Positions 1 to 6,969 of a DNA stretch of 26,729 nt are shown in pieces. Below the pieces are notes generated by a model. The model was given only the letters and a program-made list of their open reading frames with translations. It ran no database searches and was not told the DNA's origin. The stretch is from positions 1-26,729 of the forward strand of contig CAZQRW010000028.1 in NCBI GenBank assembly GCA_964596115.1. The letters run 5' to 3'. Source of the stretch: CAZQRW01 sp964596115 (lineage in GTDB: Bacteria > Hydrothermota > UBA3072 > B12-G15). The first letter of the stretch is position 1. Each line of letters starts with the position of its first letter. A program made the translations under genes and the position numbers.

Positions 1-73
1 ACACGAAAATAGTAAAATATATCCCCAGAAAAGGAGGTATAAGAAAGCGAAGAAGAGAAGACGAAGCATGAAG

Positions 74-93
74 AATGGAGAATGGAGAATGGA
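74..93. repeat. tandem heptamer AATGGAG
   Basis: The heptamer AATGGAG occurs almost three times in direct succession. The same ATGGAGAATGGAG string returns at 190-202, so this is a locally dispersed simple repeat rather than a single slip event. Confidence 0.7.
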
Positions 94-100
94 AGAACAC

Positions 101-168
101 CCTCCCATCAAGGGAGGGAAACCTTCTCTCCATCCCAACGTGGGAGATTAAGTGGGGGTAAAGGAAAG
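101..168. repeat. palindromic intergenic element, copy A
   Basis: CCTCCC-ATCAA-GGGAGG at 101-117 is a perfect 6-bp stem with a 5-nt loop. It is followed by a second imperfect hairpin (TCTCC..CCC..GGGAGA) and a tail ending in GGGGGTAAAGGAAAG at about 168. The tail aligns with that of copy B at 259-289. The structure resembles dispersed intergenic palindromes found in many genomes, but I cannot name the family. Confidence 0.55.
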
Positions 169-245
169 ACGAAGAAGGAAGAAGGGAGGATGGAGAATGG
201 AGAAAAAACTTTTCCACTTCTCCACTTTAGAGGTAAAAATAACCT

Positions 246-289
246 CCTCGCCCTTGAAGGGAGAGGACTGAGGTGAGGGTGAAGGAAAG
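246..289. repeat. palindromic intergenic element, copy B
   Basis: At 246-266 there is an imperfect palindrome, CCTCgCCCTT-GAAGGGaGAGG. It is followed by a tail (GAGGTGAGGGT, then GAAGGAAAG) matching that of copy A about 120 bp upstream. Two diverged copies so close together suggest a repeat family dispersed elsewhere in the genome. Confidence 0.55.
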
Positions 290-444
290 GTATAAGAATA
301 GATACAGAAAAGAGACTTGCAAAAAGACTTGATTTCCTACGAAAATCAATATATATTTCATGTGGAAATATAAATGAAGCAATGAATACCCTTTTGTGTG
401 GATCCTTATATGAGGCAATAAGGAGAAAGATAAAATTTATCTTC

Positions 445-471
445 TTGACAAACAAGCTAAAAATATATAAT
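445..471 (+). promoter_or_regulatory. promoter of the Wzi-like gene, probably leaderless
   Basis: TTGACA at 445-450 and TATAAT at 466-471 are separated by 15 bp. The -10 box ends 6 nt before the ATG at 478, so transcription should begin at or next to the start codon. There is no Shine-Dalgarno sequence. Confidence 0.7.
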
Positions 472-477
472 TGAATT

Positions 478-1803
478 ATGCTACTTTTAATGGTTATTTA
501 TCCTTTTCCATCTCTTTACCCGAACAGAATAGATATGTTTACAGATATATTAAAAAAAAGGTCTATTGATCTCCCCTATGGTGTTACATATACAACAGGG
601 GAAAGTTCCTCTCTCTCTCCATTTATTTATGTGAGAGAAGATACCTCAAAATTCACTTCTTTTGGTTTTAAATTTGAGTATCTAAAAGGTAATTATGGTT
701 TCGTCATAGCCCCTATCTTCAAGAGGGGGGATACACTGGTATTCCCTGACAAAGAATGGAAAAACTTAGTAGCTGCTGATTTTGACTATAGTGGCATTTA
801 TATTAAAAATAAATATTTTTATGGATGGATAGGCAGAAACCATCAGAACTTTGGACCTTCACCCCTGAACAACCCTATTCTATCCACTGAAGCACCACCA
901 TTTTCAAACATAATGTATTCATTCAAAGGTAAGAAATTCGACATAACCCTTTTCTACTCCTCGCTTGATAGATACAATGGGCCGCAATATGACCCGTCCA
1001 TAACTATATCTGATACAGTGTCCATTCAAAGACATCTATTAATACACAGGCTCGAAATTTCACCATCAAAATGGTTGGGCATTGGTTTTACCGAGATGAG
1101 TCTTTTTGGAAATAAATACGGTGAAATTTTACCCTCCTTTTTCAACCCTTTCAGGGTTTATTACGCAGATCAATTCAACGAAAGAGAAAATTCTAATGTT
1201 TTCTGGAATTTTGATTGGGTTATTCTTTTAAAAAATAATTTACTCTATGGGAATTTTTTAATTGACGATTTCCAGTATGAATCTGATCCATACAATGAAC
1301 CTGATCATATAGGTATAAATATAGGATTTTTCTCTAATATTTGTAGTGATAATTTTTTGCTTATTGAATATAATAGATTCAGCAGATGGGTATATGGTCA
1401 TTATCTGGTATGGCAGAGGTACATATATAGCAAATGGTATATAGGAATGAACCCCGCTGCTAACTTTGAAAATTTATATGTTATTTTCTATATGATAAAT
1501 GACAAATTTAGATTGAGTCCATATTTAAATATCCAAAGAAGTGGAGAGACAAATCCTTACACACCCTGGCCCGTTAATTATAATAAGCCTCCCGATTCTT
1601 TAAACTCCTTTCCAGATAATAATTTTCTTGACGGAACTATTCAAAAAAAATTATCCGGTGGCGCAGAAATAAAAATATCACGATGGGTAAACATCGAAGT
1701 CTCCCTGGGGGGAATATACTTTACCAATTATAATCATAAAAATGGGGTGAACAAATTTTTTCCTCTTATTCATCTCCAATTCAGTAAAAAATTCAATCTA
1801 TAG
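478..1803 (+). CDS. Wzi-like outer-membrane beta-barrel protein
   Basis: The protein has 441 residues, about the length of capsule-assembly Wzi family barrels. It is rich in alternating aromatic/polar strands, and a central stretch (GRNHQNFGPSPLNNPILST, then EAPPFSN) recalls the Wzi core where strand, turn and 'APPF' segments follow each other. The extreme N-terminus (MLLLMVIYPFPSLYP) is a short hydrophobic segment that could be a signal peptide, though it lacks the usual positive n-region. An in-frame TGA at 472-474 forbids an earlier start, so ATG 478 is fixed. By family, Wzi-type proteins anchor or organise surface polysaccharide in the outer membrane; applying that here is inference. A generic porin-like barrel is the main alternative. 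It stands alone, with its own promoter upstream and another promoter about 185 bp downstream. Confidence 0.6.
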   Translation: MLLLMVIYPFPSLYPNRIDMFTDILKKRSIDLPYGVTYTTGESSSLSPFIYVREDTSKFTSFGFKFEYLKGNYGFVIAPIFKRGDTLVFPDKEWKNLVAADFDYSGIYIKNKYFYGWIGRNHQNFGPSPLNNPILSTEAPPFSNIMYSFKGKKFDITLFYSSLDRYNGPQYDPSITISDTVSIQRHLLIHRLEISPSKWLGIGFTEMSLFGNKYGEILPSFFNPFRVYYADQFNERENSNVFWNFDWVILLKNNLLYGNFLIDDFQYESDPYNEPDHIGINIGFFSNICSDNFLLIEYNRFSRWVYGHYLVWQRYIYSKWYIGMNPAANFENLYVIFYMINDKFRLSPYLNIQRSGETNPYTPWPVNYNKPPDSLNSFPDNNFLDGTIQKKLSGGAEIKISRWVNIEVSLGGIYFTNYNHKNGVNKFFPLIHLQFSKKFNL

Positions 1804-1987
1804 ATATATCATTTTGATGTTAAAAAAGAAAGTTTAATTCACTATACCAAATTCAATAAATACAACCGCTTGGTGTAATGTAGGTTTTGAAGAGTAGAAT
1901 AACGATGAAGCCTTATAAACTCATTAATAACATAAATTGTATGAAAAATACATTTTAGAAAAGGGAAGAAGAAATAAATATTTATAC

Positions 1988-2015
1988 TTGACTTTTTTCC
2001 TCACTTTTATAAGAT
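1988..2015 (+). promoter_or_regulatory. promoter of the DUF4388/Roadblock gene set
   Basis: TTGACT at 1988-1993 is followed after 16 bp by TAAGAT (2010-2015), with TATAAG (2008-2013) as an overlapping alternative. The start codon at 2025 lies 9 nt after the -10 box and has no Shine-Dalgarno, so the leader is at most a few bases. The 1804-1987 interval shows nothing else I can name. Confidence 0.6.
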
Positions 2016-2024
2016 AACCTTACT

Positions 2025-2849
2025 ATGGCAAATGTATTAAGTGGGGATCTTTCATTTTTTCATTCGGAGGAGATAATGTACCTCCTTTCAAGATTCAAAA
2101 AGAATGGAAGACTGCATTTCGAAAATATAGGGGATATATTTTTTCTTGAGGGTAATCCTGTTCATGCAAAATCCTCTCAGTTAGAAGGTGTTGAGGCATT
2201 TTACTACCTTGCTGCAGTAGAAAAGGGAAATATTGAGTTTTATCCTGACGAAAAACCCCCTGTTAATACTATCAATGAAAATCTTGCCGATCTTTTCTCG
2301 GAAATTGAACGAAGAAAAGAAGAACTCAAAGAGGTATTAAAGCAACTACCGCCACTTTCAACTGTCCCCCATAAATCTACAAATACTCCATCAAAAGACA
2401 AAGTAGTAATGAAAAAAATCCATTGGAAATTATTGATATTAGTGGATGGAAAGCGAAATCTAAAGGAAATTGCAGAAGACTGCAAATATGGAAAATCTGA
2501 GGCAATGAGAGGACTTTTGTGGTTATTCAATGAAGGATTAATATATGACCCAAGAATGAAACAAAGAGTAATTGAAGAGGGCAGCAAAAAAATAAAGAAA
2601 ATTCTCGAGACTTTTGGAGAGGGACCCTGGTTAGATGTTTTAAAAGGAAAAATAGAAAACAGCGATTTGAAAAATGTTCTAAGGCTCGCTGGGAAGGATT
2701 TGATCATTACAAAAAAAGATTTTACTGTTAACCCAGAAAAACTGAAAATATGGTTTGATGATACTATTAACGCCATAAAAAATAATATAGAAGAAATTTT
2801 AGGTAAGATACTTGTAAACAAAAAATGGGGAAATATAGATGAACAATGA
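2025..2849 (+). CDS. DUF4388 (PATAN) domain protein with winged-helix-like middle
   Basis: The protein has 274 residues and no signal peptide or membrane segment. Residues 5-80 match the DUF4388/PATAN pattern (GDLSFF..EEIMYLLSRFKKNG.L, then FFLEGNPVHAKS and a GNIEF strand), a module common in bacterial regulatory scaffolds. Residues 130-175 (KLLILVDGKRNLKEIAE.. LLWLFNEGLIYD) look like the small helical winged-helix module that often follows it. Residues 200-268 form a helical tail that resembles the C-termini of the next two proteins. The start is the first ATG after a leaderless-type promoter. Its 3' end overlaps the next gene by 11 bp, suggesting coupled translation. The exact role is unknown; cytoplasmic signalling together with the Roadblock-like neighbours is inference. 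Confidence 0.7.
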   Translation: MANVLSGDLSFFHSEEIMYLLSRFKKNGRLHFENIGDIFFLEGNPVHAKSSQLEGVEAFYYLAAVEKGNIEFYPDEKPPVNTINENLADLFSEIERRKEELKEVLKQLPPLSTVPHKSTNTPSKDKVVMKKIHWKLLILVDGKRNLKEIAEDCKYGKSEAMRGLLWLFNEGLIYDPRMKQRVIEEGSKKIKKILETFGEGPWLDVLKGKIENSDLKNVLRLAGKDLIITKKDFTVNPEKLKIWFDDTINAIKNNIEEILGKILVNKKWGNIDEQ

Positions 2850-3519
2850 AGAACATCTGAAGCGCTTTCTGGGAATAGAAGGGATCGAAGGTTATGCCCT
2901 TGTGAGTTCAGATGAGGGGAATATCATACAGAGTGGAGGAATTACCCCGGGAAATATTGATGAACTTATAGCCTTTACCGGCTCTGAAATGGAAATTATT
3001 GGGAAGCTACTTGGTTTGAAAGATTACGATTATATTGATGCTTCTGGTGCTATACATCTTATTATATTACCTTACCAGGGTAATTATCTTGGATTTGTTC
3101 TTGAATCTGATAATGATAAAGTAAAAGAAGAGATTTTGAAAAAAGTTAGGGAAGAAGATCTTATAGGTGATCAAACAATATACAAAGAGTTTGTAGCTAA
3201 GGTAAACCAGATTTCATTACTCCTGGAAGAATTTTCATTAGATTCAGATGCTGAGCAATGGAGATCCCTTTTACTTCAGGCAATACCCAGGCTTGATCCA
3301 GATGGAAGATTTCGCAATTTACTTGAGCTAAATGGTATTAATCTCAAGGTGAAGGGTACAAAGGGTATAAATAAACAAGAAGTAGACAAATTTTGTAAAT
3401 TATTACTTGACTTCATAGTGAAAGAGGCTATAAAATTACTCGGTAATGACAAAGCAAAAGAAAAAATACATTCAGTCATTGAAAAATTGAGTTCTGGAAA
3501 AAACAATGATAAATCTTGA
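2839..3519 (+). CDS. Roadblock/LC7-like protein with C-terminal helical module
   Basis: The protein has 226 residues and appears soluble. Residues 5-100 fit a Roadblock/LC7 fold: helix, strand (GYALVSSDEGNIIQSGG), helix (DELIAFTGSEMEIIGKL), strands (AIHLIILPYQGNYLGFVL) and helix. MglB-type members of this family regulate small Ras-like GTPases, but no GTPase gene is present in this window. Residues 135-220 are a helical module (VDKFCKLLLDFIVKEAIKLL, then GNDKAKEKIHSVIEKL) with counterparts at the ends of the genes on either side. It overlaps the upstream gene by 11 bp and the downstream gene by 14 bp, so the three are almost certainly made together. The precise function is unknown. Confidence 0.65.
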   Translation: MNNEEHLKRFLGIEGIEGYALVSSDEGNIIQSGGITPGNIDELIAFTGSEMEIIGKLLGLKDYDYIDASGAIHLIILPYQGNYLGFVLESDNDKVKEEILKKVREEDLIGDQTIYKEFVAKVNQISLLLEEFSLDSDAEQWRSLLLQAIPRLDPDGRFRNLLELNGINLKVKGTKGINKQEVDKFCKLLLDFIVKEAIKLLGNDKAKEKIHSVIEKLSSGKNNDKS

Positions 3520-4123
3520 AAAATTAAAAGAAACCCTTGATGCATCAATAGTCTTCTATGCAGGAAAAAATAAGGTTATATTAGGAGATGTACAAAAACC
3601 AGACGAAATCATTAATAGAATTTATCTTGTTCTTAACCAGACTCTGGATGCACTTGGTGGTTCTCCATTTACTACAATTTCCCTTATGGGAGATGAACAT
3701 CTTTTTCTCATTTTTAGGGGAAAAGAAGTATATGGTGTACTGGCTAAAGGATTGAAGAAGGATACATTATTAAGAACATTCTACAATTTAGAAGGAGAAG
3801 TAAAGGGGAAAAAACTTGAGGAGAAACCAATAGAAGAAATTGAAGAAAAAACAGAAGTCCCTCAAGAAATAACTGAAGTTACAACATATTCAGAGGAAGA
3901 TCTCAATAGTATAAAATTTATATCTGCGAATTATCTTGGCGACTTCACTGAAGAAATTGTCAATAATACAATTGAGGATCTGAATATTTCTACGGAAAAA
4001 CTTACAAAGGACAACCTCATGGAATTTATTTACAGCTTACAAAAATCTGCAGCTATGTTAATTGGGCCATCCAAAGCCGAAAACATGAAAAATGAAATGA
4101 TTAATGTATTAAAGAAAAGATAG
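3506..4123 (+). CDS. diverged Roadblock-like protein with the shared C-terminal module
   Basis: The protein has 205 residues. The first 105 residues have the helix-strand alternation of a diverged Roadblock-type domain (RIYLVLNQTLDALG, then TTISLMGDEHLFLIF and YGVLAKGL). An acidic linker (about 106-130, EEKPIEEIEEKTEV) follows, then a helical tail (FIYSLQKSAAMLIGPSKAEN, MINVLKKR) that aligns by eye with the tails of the two preceding proteins. The start lies inside the previous gene (14-bp overlap) with only a weak purine-rich tract before it. It ends 13 bp before the first 3-TM gene. I name the domain only by shape and context. Confidence 0.55.
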   Translation: MINLEKLKETLDASIVFYAGKNKVILGDVQKPDEIINRIYLVLNQTLDALGGSPFTTISLMGDEHLFLIFRGKEVYGVLAKGLKKDTLLRTFYNLEGEVKGKKLEEKPIEEIEEKTEVPQEITEVTTYSEEDLNSIKFISANYLGDFTEEIVNNTIEDLNISTEKLTKDNLMEFIYSLQKSAAMLIGPSKAENMKNEMINVLKKR

Positions 4124-4136
4124 TATAGGAGGAACT

Positions 4137-4523
4137 ATGTGTTATCCGTTGTATAGCCTTTTCAGCATAAGCCCATTCCCGCCAGAGGTAGTAAAATGGA
4201 GTCTATGGGGAAGTAACATTATGATATTGGCAGCAGTTCTCCTGTGGGTAACATTTATCATCTTTGGCATGATAGCAAAAAGATATCAGATCGTCTTAAG
4301 AAAAAGAACGGGTTGGCAATTCATTATGATAGCCCCATCTGGTATATTAATATTTGCAATAATAATGTTTTACTCAAGTGTTATCTCGGGAAAACTAAAA
4401 ATGGGTGCGATAGAATCTATAATTGCATATGGGTTCTTCTTTCTTTCTGGGATTTTCTCTACTTTAGGCGCAATAAGGTTTAAAAATGTTGTTTCTCCTT
4501 CAAAAAAAGGTGGTGAAACATGA
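4137..4523 (+). CDS. small membrane protein, three predicted TM helices, family unknown
   Basis: The protein has 128 residues. Hydrophobic segments lie at about 26-48, 63-83 and 90-112, with a basic loop AKRYQIVLRKRTGW between the first two. A good RBS (AGGAGG, 6 nt before the ATG) fixes the start. Its stop overlaps the start of the next gene in an ATGA arrangement. Loop and second helix resemble the next protein (see findings), suggesting an old tandem duplication. I do not recognise the family. Its position between Roadblock-like proteins and the Tol/Ton motor genes suggests an envelope-linked role, but that is inference. Confidence 0.65.
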   Translation: MCYPLYSLFSISPFPPEVVKWSLWGSNIMILAAVLLWVTFIIFGMIAKRYQIVLRKRTGWQFIMIAPSGILIFAIIMFYSSVISGKLKMGAIESIIAYGFFFLSGIFSTLGAIRFKNVVSPSKKGGET

Positions 4524-4870
4524 AAATTAATATACCAATTGAATCTATCTTTGGCGTCGGTATCTTATTATTTACCTTTTCTATGTGGATTTACGCCTCG
4601 ATTACGAAGAAACTACTCAAATTAATACAAAAAAGAAATATATGGATTTTACCAGTTATCAGCGTAATCTTTTTAGTGCTTGGTGCATTTATTCACTTTT
4701 ATCGTTTATTCTTTTATTCAGACGCTCTTTCCCATGCAGATCCTATGGATTTATTCCCATTGATAATTGGTATGCTAAAGGCATCTACAGGTGAAGCATC
4801 GATGATTTTTGGCGCAGCAATATTTGGATTGGTTGGAAGTGTAATTTACTACAGGTGGATTAGTCGTTAG
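4520..4870 (+). CDS. small membrane protein, three predicted TM helices, paralog of the preceding one
   Basis: The protein has 116 residues, with hydrophobic segments at about 8-28, 42-63 and 92-113. The loop TKKLLKLIQKRNIW followed by a hydrophobic helix ending HFY matches the layout of the preceding protein (AKRYQIVLRKRTGW, helix ending MFY). Between the second and third helices is a region containing DALSHADPMDLFPL that the neighbour lacks. Translation is coupled to the upstream gene by the ATGA overlap. The function is unknown. The promoter of the tolQ operon follows directly. Confidence 0.65.
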   Translation: MKINIPIESIFGVGILLFTFSMWIYASITKKLLKLIQKRNIWILPVISVIFLVLGAFIHFYRLFFYSDALSHADPMDLFPLIIGMLKASTGEASMIFGAAIFGLVGSVIYYRWISR

Positions 4871-4873
4871 GGG

Positions 4874-4917
4874 TTGACTTTTTTAAAAAAAAATATTAAA
4901 TTAACAAAAAAGGAGGT
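4874..4917 (+). promoter_or_regulatory. promoter and RBS of the tolQ/exbB-exbD-tonB operon
   Basis: TTGACT at 4874-4879 precedes TTAAAT (4896-4901) by 16 bp; TATTAA at 4894-4899 is an alternative -10. A strong AGGAGGT lies at 4911-4917, 3 nt before the ATG at 4921. Unlike most first genes in this window, this one has a short leader with a canonical RBS. Confidence 0.6.
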
Positions 4918-4920
4918 AAA

Positions 4921-5541
4921 ATGCGTGGATTAGTTGAATGGTATGTAGCAGGAGGTGCATTTATGTATTTTTTGCTTCTTGCAGCAATTATAGGCATTGC
5001 CTATATCATCGAAAGGGCGATATCGTTTGCAAGGGCAAAAGTTGATCCAAAGAAGTTTACAGAAGGGCTTGTTAAAACATTTAAAAAGGATGGGGTTGAT
5101 GCTGCTTTAAAGTATTGTAAGAGAAATAGAAGCCCTGTCGCAAGAGTAATGGAATCAGTCCTTATGAAATATAGAACAGCCGGAAAAGATAAAACTGTAC
5201 TGGAGGAAGCAATCACTGCTGCAGCAACTACAGAACTTGCTTTTTTAGATAGGGGAATGCCAGTTTTATCAGCCGTTGCAACACTGGCACCAATGTTGGG
5301 TTTTCTCGGAACGGTATCCGGCATGATCCATGCCTTCCAGTCAATTGCACTTGCCGGGACTGTAGAACCTACACTTGTTGCATCTGGTATATCTGAGGCA
5401 CTTATTACAACTGAATTTGGTCTAATCATAGCAATACCTGTTGCAGCTGCGCACGTATACTACTCTCAAAAGGTAAATAATTACGCACGCTCCATGGAAG
5501 AGGCTTCTTCTCTAATTATAGAAAGTATGATGGAGGAATAG
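4921..5541 (+). CDS. MotA/TolQ/ExbB family proton channel protein
   Basis: The protein has 206 residues, typical for ExbB/TolQ. A first TM helix at about 14-34 is followed by a cytoplasmic loop with RAKVDPKKF and AALKYCKRNRSPVARV, then the conserved second and third TM region with LAPMLGFLGTVSGMIHAFQS and ISEALITTEFGLIIAIPVAA. By family it forms a pentameric proton-conducting channel in the inner membrane that, with ExbD, drives TonB- or TolA-type periplasmic work. The RBS AGGAGGT supports ATG 4921. The next gene starts 1 nt after its stop. The sequence alone does not decide between TolQ and ExbB; the adjacent TonB favours ExbB-like use. Confidence 0.9.
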   Translation: MRGLVEWYVAGGAFMYFLLLAAIIGIAYIIERAISFARAKVDPKKFTEGLVKTFKKDGVDAALKYCKRNRSPVARVMESVLMKYRTAGKDKTVLEEAITAAATTELAFLDRGMPVLSAVATLAPMLGFLGTVSGMIHAFQSIALAGTVEPTLVASGISEALITTEFGLIIAIPVAAAHVYYSQKVNNYARSMEEASSLIIESMMEE

Positions 5542-5542
5542 T

Positions 5543-5941
5543 ATGGCTTTTAGGAAAAGGAATCCATCAAAGGCTGAAATACCTACCTCTTCAATGGGCG
5601 ACATAGCCTTCCTTCTCCTTATTTTCTTTATGGTTTCTACTGTATTTTCAAATGAAGTCGGACTTCAGATTGTTTTACCTGAAAAAGGTCAGGAGGTAAA
5701 GGTTAAATCTAAAAATATAGTCAAGGTTTATGTAGACAAAGATGGATCTGTTCGACTTAATGGTCAACCCATAGATTTAAGCAACCTTACTCCAACCGCA
5801 AGAAGACTTCTGTCTGAAAACTCAAATTTGATTTTTTCCATAAAGACAAATCCTGAAGCTAAATATACCTATATGATTGCAGTTTTTGATAAACTAAGAC
5901 TGGCGAATGCAGAAAGAATCAGTCTTGTACCCAATAAGTAG
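5543..5941 (+). CDS. exbD: ExbD/TolR family protein, copy 1
   Basis: The protein has 132 residues, with a short cytoplasmic N-terminus, one TM helix (about 18-37) and a periplasmic domain. The motif SMGDIAFLLLIFFMVST carries the conserved Asp of ExbD/TolR at the start of the helix, the residue that takes part in proton translocation. A GGAGG inside the end of the preceding gene serves as RBS. It forms the stator dimer with the ExbB/TolQ channel. It is followed 8 nt later by a second copy. Confidence 0.9.
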   Translation: MAFRKRNPSKAEIPTSSMGDIAFLLLIFFMVSTVFSNEVGLQIVLPEKGQEVKVKSKNIVKVYVDKDGSVRLNGQPIDLSNLTPTARRLLSENSNLIFSIKTNPEAKYTYMIAVFDKLRLANAERISLVPNK

Positions 5942-5949
5942 AGGGGAAT

Positions 5950-6357
5950 ATGAAAATAACATTTAGAGAACAGGAAAAGGCTACTATACCAACAACATCA
6001 ACCGCTGATATTGCATTCTTGCTTATTATTTTCTTTATGGTTTCAACTACTTTCAGAGCTGAAACAGGGTTGAAAATAATTTTACCTAAGGCAGAAGCTG
6101 CAAAAAAAATTCCAACCAAAAATCTCGTACACGTCTGGATAAGCCCTGAAGGTATTATTTCAATAGATGATGTATTAATGCCAATATCACGGGTTTCTAA
6201 GGTGATGAAAAGGAAAAAGCAGATTAATCCTGATGTTATTGTATCTGTTAGGTGCGATGCTTCTACTAAGTATAGCGATGTAGAGGCCGTTTTTGATCAG
6301 CTTGTAGATGCAAATGTACTTAAGGTCTCTCTCGCAACCGAGAAAAAGAGGGGGTAG
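5950..6357 (+). CDS. exbD: ExbD/TolR family protein, copy 2
   Basis: The protein has 135 residues and the same architecture as copy 1. STADIAFLLIIFFMVSTTF again places the conserved Asp in the TM helix, and a periplasmic domain follows (GLKIILPKAE..., VDANVLKVSLATE). The two copies diverge strongly outside the helix, so they probably form different or mixed stator dimers. RBS GAGGGG precedes the ATG. Tandem ExbD genes downstream of an ExbB-type gene are common in several Gram-negative phyla. Confidence 0.9.
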   Translation: MKITFREQEKATIPTTSTADIAFLLIIFFMVSTTFRAETGLKIILPKAEAAKKIPTKNLVHVWISPEGIISIDDVLMPISRVSKVMKRKKQINPDVIVSVRCDASTKYSDVEAVFDQLVDANVLKVSLATEKKRG

Positions 6358-6358
6358 T

Positions 6359-6961
6359 ATGGATATAAAAGAAGATTACCCGCTTAACCTAAGAATAGGT
6401 ATCCTTGTTACACTGATTCTTTTCATAGTTGCATTTCTTGCAGTACCAAAGCAGAAGGTAAAGGCTTACAAAACTAATTTTACTCCAAAAGTACGTGTAG
6501 AGAAACTGCCACCTCAGTTAAAAAATATTGTGGAACCCCCTCCTCCTCCAAAGCCAAAGCTGCCTGTGGCAGCAAAAACTGATCAGGAAGTCCAGCAGCA
6601 AACTATACAAAAAACTAATTTTACTGGTTTTGAAAAAGAGACTGATGTACTACCAGCAGAAAATGTGTTTGTTCCATTCGAAAAAGCCCCAGTGGCATTC
6701 AATTTTGATTCGCTTAGGGCAACTTTAAAGTATCCAGAGATAGCAAAAAAACTGGGTATAGAGGGTACTGTATATCTGCATATTCTTGTTGACAAAGAGG
6801 GAAAGGTAAGAAAAGTTAAGATACAAAAAGGGGTATACCCTGCACTGGATCAGGCAGCCTTAGCATTTGGTAGAAAGCTCAGATTTACTCCTGCTTTGCA
6901 GAGAGATAAGCCTGTAGCAGTCTGGGTAAGTATCCCAGTCACTTTTCACCTCCACGAATAG
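6359..6961 (+). CDS. tonB: TonB family energy transducer
   Basis: The protein has 200 residues. The start ATG 6359 lies 1 nt after the exbD stop with GAGGGGG upstream; an ATG at 6308 in the same frame lies inside exbD and is less likely. One TM helix (about 14-32) is followed by a proline-rich spacer (EPPPPPKPKLP) and a C-terminal TonB domain (YPEIAKKLGIEGTVYLHILV, then DKEGKVRKV, ALAFGRKLRFTPALQ, VWVSIPVTFHL). By family it spans the periplasm and passes energy from the ExbB-ExbD motor to outer-membrane TonB-dependent receptors; no such receptor is in this window. recG follows immediately. Confidence 0.9.
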   Translation: MDIKEDYPLNLRIGILVTLILFIVAFLAVPKQKVKAYKTNFTPKVRVEKLPPQLKNIVEPPPPPKPKLPVAAKTDQEVQQQTIQKTNFTGFEKETDVLPAENVFVPFEKAPVAFNFDSLRATLKYPEIAKKLGIEGTVYLHILVDKEGKVRKVKIQKGVYPALDQAALAFGRKLRFTPALQRDKPVAVWVSIPVTFHLHE

Positions 6962-6969
6962 GAGGAAGG

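Larger units (their letters stand above)
1..444. other. repeat-rich stretch without a recognisable gene
   Basis: The stretch holds short tandem repeats and two copies of a palindromic element (listed separately). A frame entering from the left edge on the plus strand ends at 71 with a basic tail (GGIRKRRREDEA) and could be the end of an upstream gene, but a second open frame there is equally basic, so I do not call it. A plus-strand frame is open from 283 to a TGA at 472-474 (about 63 codons, containing RLAKRLDFLRKS); it has no canonical start near its left end, and I do not recognise it. The longer minus-strand frames here are rich in Phe, Leu, Ser and Pro and mirror the purine-rich plus strand, so I do not regard them as genes. 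Confidence 0.5.

Noticed and set aside
108..455. Minus-strand open frame of 115 codons in the leading repeat region
   Set aside because: Its composition (Phe, Ser, Pro, Leu runs) mirrors the purine-rich repeats, it spans the palindromic elements, and no domain or RBS is visible.
1804..1987. Possible small RNA or tRNA in the gap after the Wzi-like gene
   Set aside because: There is no cloverleaf, only a weak GTAT/ATAC hairpin. I also saw no tRNA, rRNA, CRISPR array or insertion sequence ends elsewhere in the window.
6308..6358. Earlier in-frame ATG for tonB
   Set aside because: It lies inside the second exbD gene, while ATG 6359 has a good RBS and gives the normal short cytoplasmic start.
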